DNA of 64,000 bases, from contig JAEVHH010000003.1 in the NCBI GenBank assembly GCA_017607445.1, forward strand, positions 4,898,001 through 4,962,000. The letters run 5' to 3'. The DNA is from Histoplasma ohiense. Taxonomy: Eukaryota; Ascomycota; Eurotiomycetes; Onygenales; Ajellomycetaceae. How positions within the stretch are numbered: position 1 is the first letter of the stretch; every line of letters starts with the position of its first letter. The notes beneath the pieces are model-generated. The model had not been told where the DNA came from. It ran no database searches and worked only from the letters and a program-made list of their open reading frames with translations. Shown here piece after piece: positions 58,701 through 64,000 of the stretch. The position numbers and the translations under genes are program-made.

Positions 58701-59678
58701 CTTGTTTCCTCTTGTTCTGACAGTTGCTAGATTTATCAGAACAATGCTGATTCTCTACAAATATCACAGATTTTTCTTTGTGAATAGCACACTGTCACTT
58801 CAGTATATTTTCCTTGAGAGTCTGTAGAGTTCAAAGCAACTCTTTGTAGTTCTGGAGCTTTTGATTTCAATGATTGAGTTCTGTGTGTAATATTTTCAAT
58901 GTCTTACTACACAAGTTATCCATTCTTTGTTCTTTGCTATATGGGGGTAAATAGTATTCTCAGTCTTCAAGATATTTAGAGAAATCATGTATCAATTGTC
59001 ATTCTTGTTGCTTTGCATCTTGAAATTTTTGACTTGCCAATCAGTGCTGGTTCTGTGGATCGTTAATTTGCATTTCTAGATGTGATAACATATCATCAAA
59101 AGTCAACAGTGTTGCTCCTCCATATCTCTCATACAATGATACAAAATTCAACCATTTCTGCTTAATGTGGATGTCAAGGTAGAGTTTAGCATCATTTATC
59201 TTGTGTTCTTCCTTTTGATAATACTGATGATGGTGTGTAAAGAGAGTCAGTATGTGATCTTTATAGTCCTTGAATTCTAACATATTTTTTCCTTGATAAT
59301 AGTTCTTAATCTTCAACCTTGATGGTGTTTCATTATCATCATCTGTATTGTTCACAGATCGATTTTGCGGCGGTTCTGTGGTGGTATTCTGAGTTAATTG
59401 AGGCTTGATAAGAGTATCTCCACAAATCTGCACTTTCAACTTGTTGAGCTGCTGTTGTGCATGCAGAATAGTTAATTGCTGCTCTTGTTCACAGATTTGA
59501 TTGTTCAACTGTTGCAAATGTGCATTGTGATCATTGAAGGCAGTAGAGGATTCAGGTTGGTTTTCAAGAGATCTTGCATGTGTCAAGACCATCTTGTGTG
59601 TTTTAACTAATGTTGCATGCTTTATTGTAGGTGTGTGTAACAATGGACCACTCAGATAAAGTTATGAGCGATTAGAAT

Positions 59679-59949
59679 TGTAAGAGATAGTTGTAGGTAT
59701 AATTATGGGAGTAGTGTGAAGTATGCATGTAGAATGTTAAGAAGGTAGCAATCTCTATTATTCAAAGCTAATCACTGATCTTCTAATATCTACAGATATC
59801 AGTGAGCATTATATAGATGACCATCATGCACTACAGCTGTCTATGATGCTGTGTGCTATGTCCCTCCTCATTAATTCTGGCGTGTTCTGTGTTCTTCTAT
59901 CGCCATATAGCTATTTTCTAATATAGATATCTCCGTTGCGTCTATTACA
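59679..59949 (-). repeat. 5' LTR of chromovirus copy 3
   Basis: 271 bp, TG...CA; a few CpG are retained near its 3' end (CGTGTTCTG, TATCGCC, CTCCGTTGCG). Confidence 0.95.
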
Positions 59950-59954
59950 AGAGA

Positions 59955-60983
59955 GTAGCTATTGAAAATCTCTCTTCTTGAAAGAAAAGTCTTGATAATC
60001 TTGTTGATTTAAACATTAGTCAACTTTCAAAAGAAGATCAGACTCAAGAACATTTAAAGCTTTTGAAACAAGTGAAAAATAAAGCAATTCTTATATACAC
60101 TGATGGCTCAAAATGTGAGAAAACAGGCAATCTTGGAGCTGGAATAGCATATTCAGAAAATGATAAAAACTATATTCTTGATTCTTAGCAAATTGGAAAA
60201 GAGTCAGAAGTTTTTAATGCTGAATTATTTGCAATTTCAAGAGCTTTCAAATTGATTGAAATGAAGATTGAACAATGGAAAAGATTTGAGCATATTTGGA
60301 TATTCTCTGATAGTCAAGCAGGGCTTAAAAGACTTCAAAGTAATAAAATCAGCAGTGGACAGTCAATGCTAGAGCTGATTTTGAAAAGTCTTCAAAATAT
60401 TCAAAGAAAAATCTCACTCAATTGTTCTATTCATCTTCACTGGGTGTCTGCTCACATGGGTATATATGGCAATGAAATGGCTGATAAAGCTGCAAAAAGA
60501 GCCACTGAGTTAGAAGTCTGCTGTCAAAGAATTGTAACATGGTCTTTTATTAAAAGAAGAATAAGAGAATTATGTTTACAAAAGTGACAAGATGTCTGAT
60601 TCATGCAAAGAAAAAGTGTGCATTATTCCAGATTTGAAACTAAGCCAAAGTGGAAGACTTGCTCAATAAAGTGTAAGAAGAAACTTTTTGCTACAATAAT
60701 GCAGCTAAAGCTTGAACATGGATATTTCAAATCATATTTAGCAAAGTTTAAAGATGATTTAAATGATCTATGTTCAGATTGTCAGTTATATGAAAATCCA
60801 GAGCATCTTCTGTTACTTTGTACAAAGTATTCAGAACTAAGATTGAGACTGAGAGAGAAGTATCAACTGAATCAGTTAAATTTGAGTTTGTTATTCAATA
60901 CAAAAGCTGGAAATATGTTCTTAATTGAATATTTAAATGAGTCAAATGTTACTACAAGAGCTTGTTTGAATAGTGTCATTTGA
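59955..60983 (+). pseudogene. LINE A RNase H and C-terminal zinc finger
   Basis: The reading resumes after the AGAGA duplication. RNase H motifs: YTDGSK (near 60096-60112), the Glu of EVFNAELFAISRA, FSDSQAGLKRL, and HWVSAHMGIYGNEMADKAAK (near 60438-60495). The C-terminus has C-x2-C-x8-H-x4-C (CSDCQLYENPEHLLLLC). A TAG at about 60186 and TGA codons at 60586 and 60598 break the frame. Confidence 0.85.
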
Positions 60984-61407
60984 TGATATTTAGATCAGTT
61001 GTTTTTGTTTATTTTATTTTGATCTTTTCTTTAACTTTGTTTATTGTTAATTTTCATTTGTTTCAAGCAGTTTGCTTCATTATTTGTTGATAATAGTCAT
61101 TGCAAATGTTTTTTCTTTTCTGTTGATTTTTAATAGCTGCTGTCTTTTATAATATTTATTTCCTTTGTTTTGAAGTTGAGTTGTGCTAACCCATTGACAT
61201 TCTTTTGATTTTATTTTTGGATTGAATAGTTTGAATAGTTGTTTGATTCTGGGCTGGAATTCTGTTAATGCATGTGTCAAATTGTTTTTGTATATTAGAA
61301 TATTCTTGATTTGAAAAATCCTGAAGTATTTCAGGTAGATGTCATAGTCACTGACTGTATACATCTATAATTGAAGAATAATAATAATAATAATAATAGC
61401 TTCAACA

Positions 61408-63848
61408 GAGGCACAGACCTCAATGTTTATATGAGCTTTATATATACAGATGAGATAGAGATTGTATGGAACAACTCATCAGTTGTCAATTACAATCTCA
61501 CTGTTGTTGACAGTACATTTGAAGAAGATAGACAGATTATGCTGCTGTCTGTACAGAGAATAATCATTCTCTTCAACAGCTGTAGCATTTCAAAAAGCCT
61601 TGGGAAAACATTTTATACATCTGCCATTCTTATAGCAGAAGCTCATCACATCAGCATTACATGAATCATAAATCATGAATTTACAGATCAATTCACTCAA
61701 CTCATCTGTGTTCTCAGCAGTGTTTGACAGCTCTGCAGATATAATCTCATCAATCATCTCAGATCATAAAAACTGCTCAGAGTCCTCTAGTCAGATCAAC
61801 AAATGCATATAAAACAGTTCATGTTTTTGATATTCAATTGTTCATACTCTGATCAACATCAGTCTGAACAGCTGCTCAGATTTGAGAACATCAAGAAAAT
61901 GAAAAATCTTCATTGCAAAAACACATACAATCAAATCTGAACAGTTCACTGCAGTCTGATCAGAGAACAACTCACAGATAATCTTCTCTCACTCAGAGTT
62001 AGCTGTAAATATAATGAAAAGAGTTGAGCACTCATAGTTGAAGACAATTGTCATAGAATTCTGAAACAGTTTATGCATAAAATGTTCACTGTCTGTATGA
62101 GAAGCAGATAATATCACACAGTGATCAAACTGCTCACAGTTCATATCATCTGTCTGTATAGCATCATATAGATCATCATATTGATCAGCATGGATTTCTG
62201 ATTGATGAGTGTGGACTCAGTTCAGCTGTTGTTCATCAATGTTGGTATAGACATCAACTAAATACTGCTGAAACAGATGTCCAGTCTGAAAAAGAGGAGC
62301 ATCAACATCATCTTATTGAAAAAGATGATATACATGCCACATATGCAGAGTCAGACTACAGCTGCCATGCTCATCTTCATCATCAACAGCATCATCATCA
62401 ACATCATCATCAGAGTCATTGCAGACAGATGAGATGTCTGCAAGCATATTCATATCAACATATCAGCCATGATTTTCAGAAGGAAAAAGTAGAACATAAT
62501 GCAGTGAAAGATATAATGAACTGCAAGAGTCAATATATGTGAGGCTCAAGTCAGCATCAGATCATTGTAGTGTCAGAAGAATGACACAGAGATGATAGAT
62601 ATCACTGAAAGTGTTCTGTATAACAACTGCAACCTCTGAGACAGTAGACAGATTCTCACAGCAGCAGTCATTGCCTGTCTTCAGCTGTAGAACAGAATTC
62701 AAATCAACATGCATGACAGAACTGCTCTGTAGTATCTCTCATACAGACTGATAAAGTTGAATAAAAGAGTTAACCTTAGAAATGTTAGCAGCCAACAATA
62801 TAAGAGAAGAATATAGAAAAGCAAATGAACAAACAGCAAACAACACAGTACAGATATGATTAAACACACTAGAATATATGACAGAGTTCACATCATTTAC
62901 AATACCCATATCAAACTGCAGATTGTGGATTCACATTTGTGCAAAACAGATATTCTCATCTGACTCAGACTCTAATAATTCTTACAGATGATAGAGTTCT
63001 CTCTGTATTTGAAATAGCATTGAATCATCAGTAGTCAGATGATCTAGGCATGGATTCTGCTTGCATTTAAAAGATGTAAATACCAAGACAGAGTTGTAGT
63101 TCCAAATATGCTTGCAGAAATGCTTTGCATCAGTCATATCATCATTAAACAGCTCACATAGCTCTGATGAGAGTTCTCTGACAGATGACAGTCTTACAGC
63201 ATCTCTTGTGCAGTATGTGAAAAACACTGAAAGAGTCTTTGACAATCTGTGTATACATTCATCAATTCAATACTTAGCTCTGCAGGCAGAGCAGTAGACA
63301 ATCATTCAGTCAAAATCAAATAATTGACAGCAATGAATGTAGAAGCAGAAGCTGCAGAGAACAAACTGACAACTATAAATAATTGAAGAATTAACAACTG
63401 ATTCAGAGATAGTTGAGTCAGTTCAAGTATTGAGATCATTGAGAATTGACTGCTTCAGTGAATCCACACATATATGATCAGCAGACTCATCTGCTGCAGA
63501 AACTGCTGCAGCAGCTGTCAAATATCATTATTTGATATTGTGAATACATTTACAATTGAGGGCTCTGCAGTCATTGCAGTTCTTGAAGATGCAATTAGCA
63601 GCACAGAACAGATGAGACAGACAGTCTTCACAACACATATCACAGTGTGACAATTCAACTCACTGTGAGTTGAGCACAGAAGCAGCTACATCCCTCAATG
63701 GCAGATGAAAGATTTGAACTGAACATGGCTGATATGCACAATGCTGAGCTTGACAGCACATAGAGCATGTACAGAATAATGCATTGAATTGAGGCTGTTC
63801 AAACATGCTGAGAGGATGAGAATTCCCACAGATCATGCAGCAGTGCAT
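61408..63848 (-). pseudogene. Helitron protein, N-terminal and Rep part
   Basis: The minus strand starts near 63848 with Cys-rich sequence (MHCCMICGN; CEDCLSHLFCAANC). It contains the Helitron_like_N segment (YNSVLVFTSFK ... LFQIQRELYHL, 62982-63100), LHYVLLFPSENHG (near 62465-62505) and the Rep-type VCTIEYQKHELFYMHLLI (near 61799-61850, canonical EFQKRGLPHAH). It ends in PYNLYLICIYKAHINIEVCASVEA at the LINE junction. Many in-frame stops are present and CpG is absent throughout. Confidence 0.82.
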
Positions 63849-63979
63849 GAAAGAAGTATATCAATGAATATATAGATTGTAATGAATATAAAGAACATAA
63901 ATACAGTAGAGAACATCCATAAAGAAAAGAATGAAGATTAATATCAGAGCTGTACAGATCACAGAGCTGGCTGTTGAGC

Positions 63980-63986
63980 CGGCCGT
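63980..63986 (+). repeat. CGGCCGT direct repeat, right edge of transposon block
   Basis: Matches 32986-32992 exactly. CpG reappears here after about 2.5 kb of Helitron sequence without any, so the outer element appears to end here. Confidence 0.45.
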
Positions 63987-64000
63987 TTCAATCTCTTTGT

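Larger units (their letters stand above)
53889..59592 (-). pseudogene. gag-pol, chromovirus copy 3, split by LINE B
   Basis: Gag MVLTHARSLENQPESS starts near 59592. RT near 57236-57685 has KIYTQLNLRDVYHRI (LDL changed to LNL) and YLNN in place of YLDD. The integrase is interrupted at 54817/55753 by LINE B, then continues through the DDE and chromodomain regions towards 53889. The usual TGA stop position reads CAA here, so the exact end is uncertain. Many missense changes and stops. Confidence 0.88.
51890..59949 (-). mobile_element. Ty3/gypsy chromovirus, copy 3, carrying LINE B
   Basis: The same element with 271-bp LTRs and perfect AGAGA duplications (51885-51889 and 59950-59954). It is inserted in LINE A, whose reading resumes at about 59950. 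Its 8060 bp include a 935-bp LINE insertion (54818-55752), leaving about 7.1 kb. Confidence 0.95.
51117..61394 (+). mobile_element. LINE A (5'-truncated non-LTR retrotransposon with RNase H), split by chromovirus copy 3
   Basis: Plus-strand LINE, about 2.2 kb of own sequence: 51117-51889 and 59955-61394. The target duplication AATAGCTTCAACA is at 51104-51116 and again at about 61395-61407 after an (AAT)n tail. It is inserted in the Helitron Rep gene. Coding order is the RT rear part, RNase H, then a CCHC finger, as in Tad1/I-type elements. The upstream half of the element is missing, as expected from incomplete reverse transcription. Confidence 0.88.
32993..63979 (-). mobile_element. Helitron (about 6.4 kb of own sequence) interrupted by nested retrotransposons
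   Basis: Rolling-circle DNA transposon in minus orientation. Its Rep-helicase gene is recognisable in three separated pieces that join head to tail once the inserted elements are removed: 63848-61408, 51103-50593 and 43448-41621. Removing the two chromoviruses (7144 bp each plus 5-bp duplications) and the LINE with its own chromovirus (about 10.3 kb) leaves roughly 6.4 kb, a normal autonomous Helitron size. A second, convergent gene lies near the 3' end. The exact termini are uncertain: I do not see a clear 3' hairpin-CTRR end, and 7-bp repeats at the edges are atypical for Helitrons. Confidence 0.75.

Noticed and set aside
32993..63979. Starship-type giant element
   Set aside because: No DUF3435 tyrosine recombinase captain or usual cargo found; the proteins seen are Helitron, chromovirus and LINE.

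Overview
The window is nuclear DNA of a filamentous ascomycete. The genes carry short GT-AG introns of about 45-180 bp, often with a CTAAC-like branch site, and fungal-type versions of V-ATPase subunit C, Nup84, APS kinase, SUMO and cyanamide hydratase. A normal-GC gene region abutting a long CpG-poor transposon block resembles large-genome Onygenales (Blastomyces/Emmonsia-like), but that placement is inference.

Positions 1-33.0 kb hold dispersed housekeeping and accessory genes, with no operon or cluster logic. In order they are: a LanC-like zinc protein (-), a degenerate Goodbye-domain STAND/NLR remnant (+), an AAAP amino-acid transporter (+), an unrecognised acidic protein (-), APS kinase (+), V-ATPase subunit C (-), a hotdog thioesterase with a probable mitochondrial leader (-), an intron-containing tRNA-Arg(CCU) (-), and a fused succinyl-CoA ligase alpha-beta protein lacking the front of its ATP-grasp domain (-). 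After these come a charged hypothetical protein (+), SUMO (-), a CMC4-like CHCH protein (+), Nup84 (+) and a cyanamide hydratase-like HD protein (-). An unrecognised, apparently interrupted coding stretch (-) closes the region.

Positions 33.0-64.0 kb are one nested transposon block. The outer layer is a Helitron of about 6.4 kb on the minus strand. Its Rep/helicase gene is split into three pieces (63.8-61.4, 51.1-50.6 and 43.4-41.6 kb), and a convergent plus-strand zinc-cluster gene lies at 33.3-34.2 + 41.37-41.41 kb. Three copies of one Ty3/gypsy chromovirus (271-bp TG...CA LTRs, 5-bp target duplications, minus strand) sit inside: copy 1 in the zinc-cluster gene, copy 2 in the helicase, copy 3 in a LINE. 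The LINE (A) is itself inserted in the Helitron Rep gene. A second, 5'-truncated LINE (B) lies in the pol gene of chromovirus copy 3, so nesting is four layers deep.

The most notable observation is that each chromovirus copy carries, between pol and the 3' LTR, a three-exon antisense gene encoding a CxxC...C...CxxC...C zinc-cluster protein. The unrelated Helitron carries a convergent gene with the same cysteine topology. The block is strongly depleted in CpG, with CGA-to-TGA stops and an altered YLDD motif in every pol copy, so all elements look mutationally inactivated.
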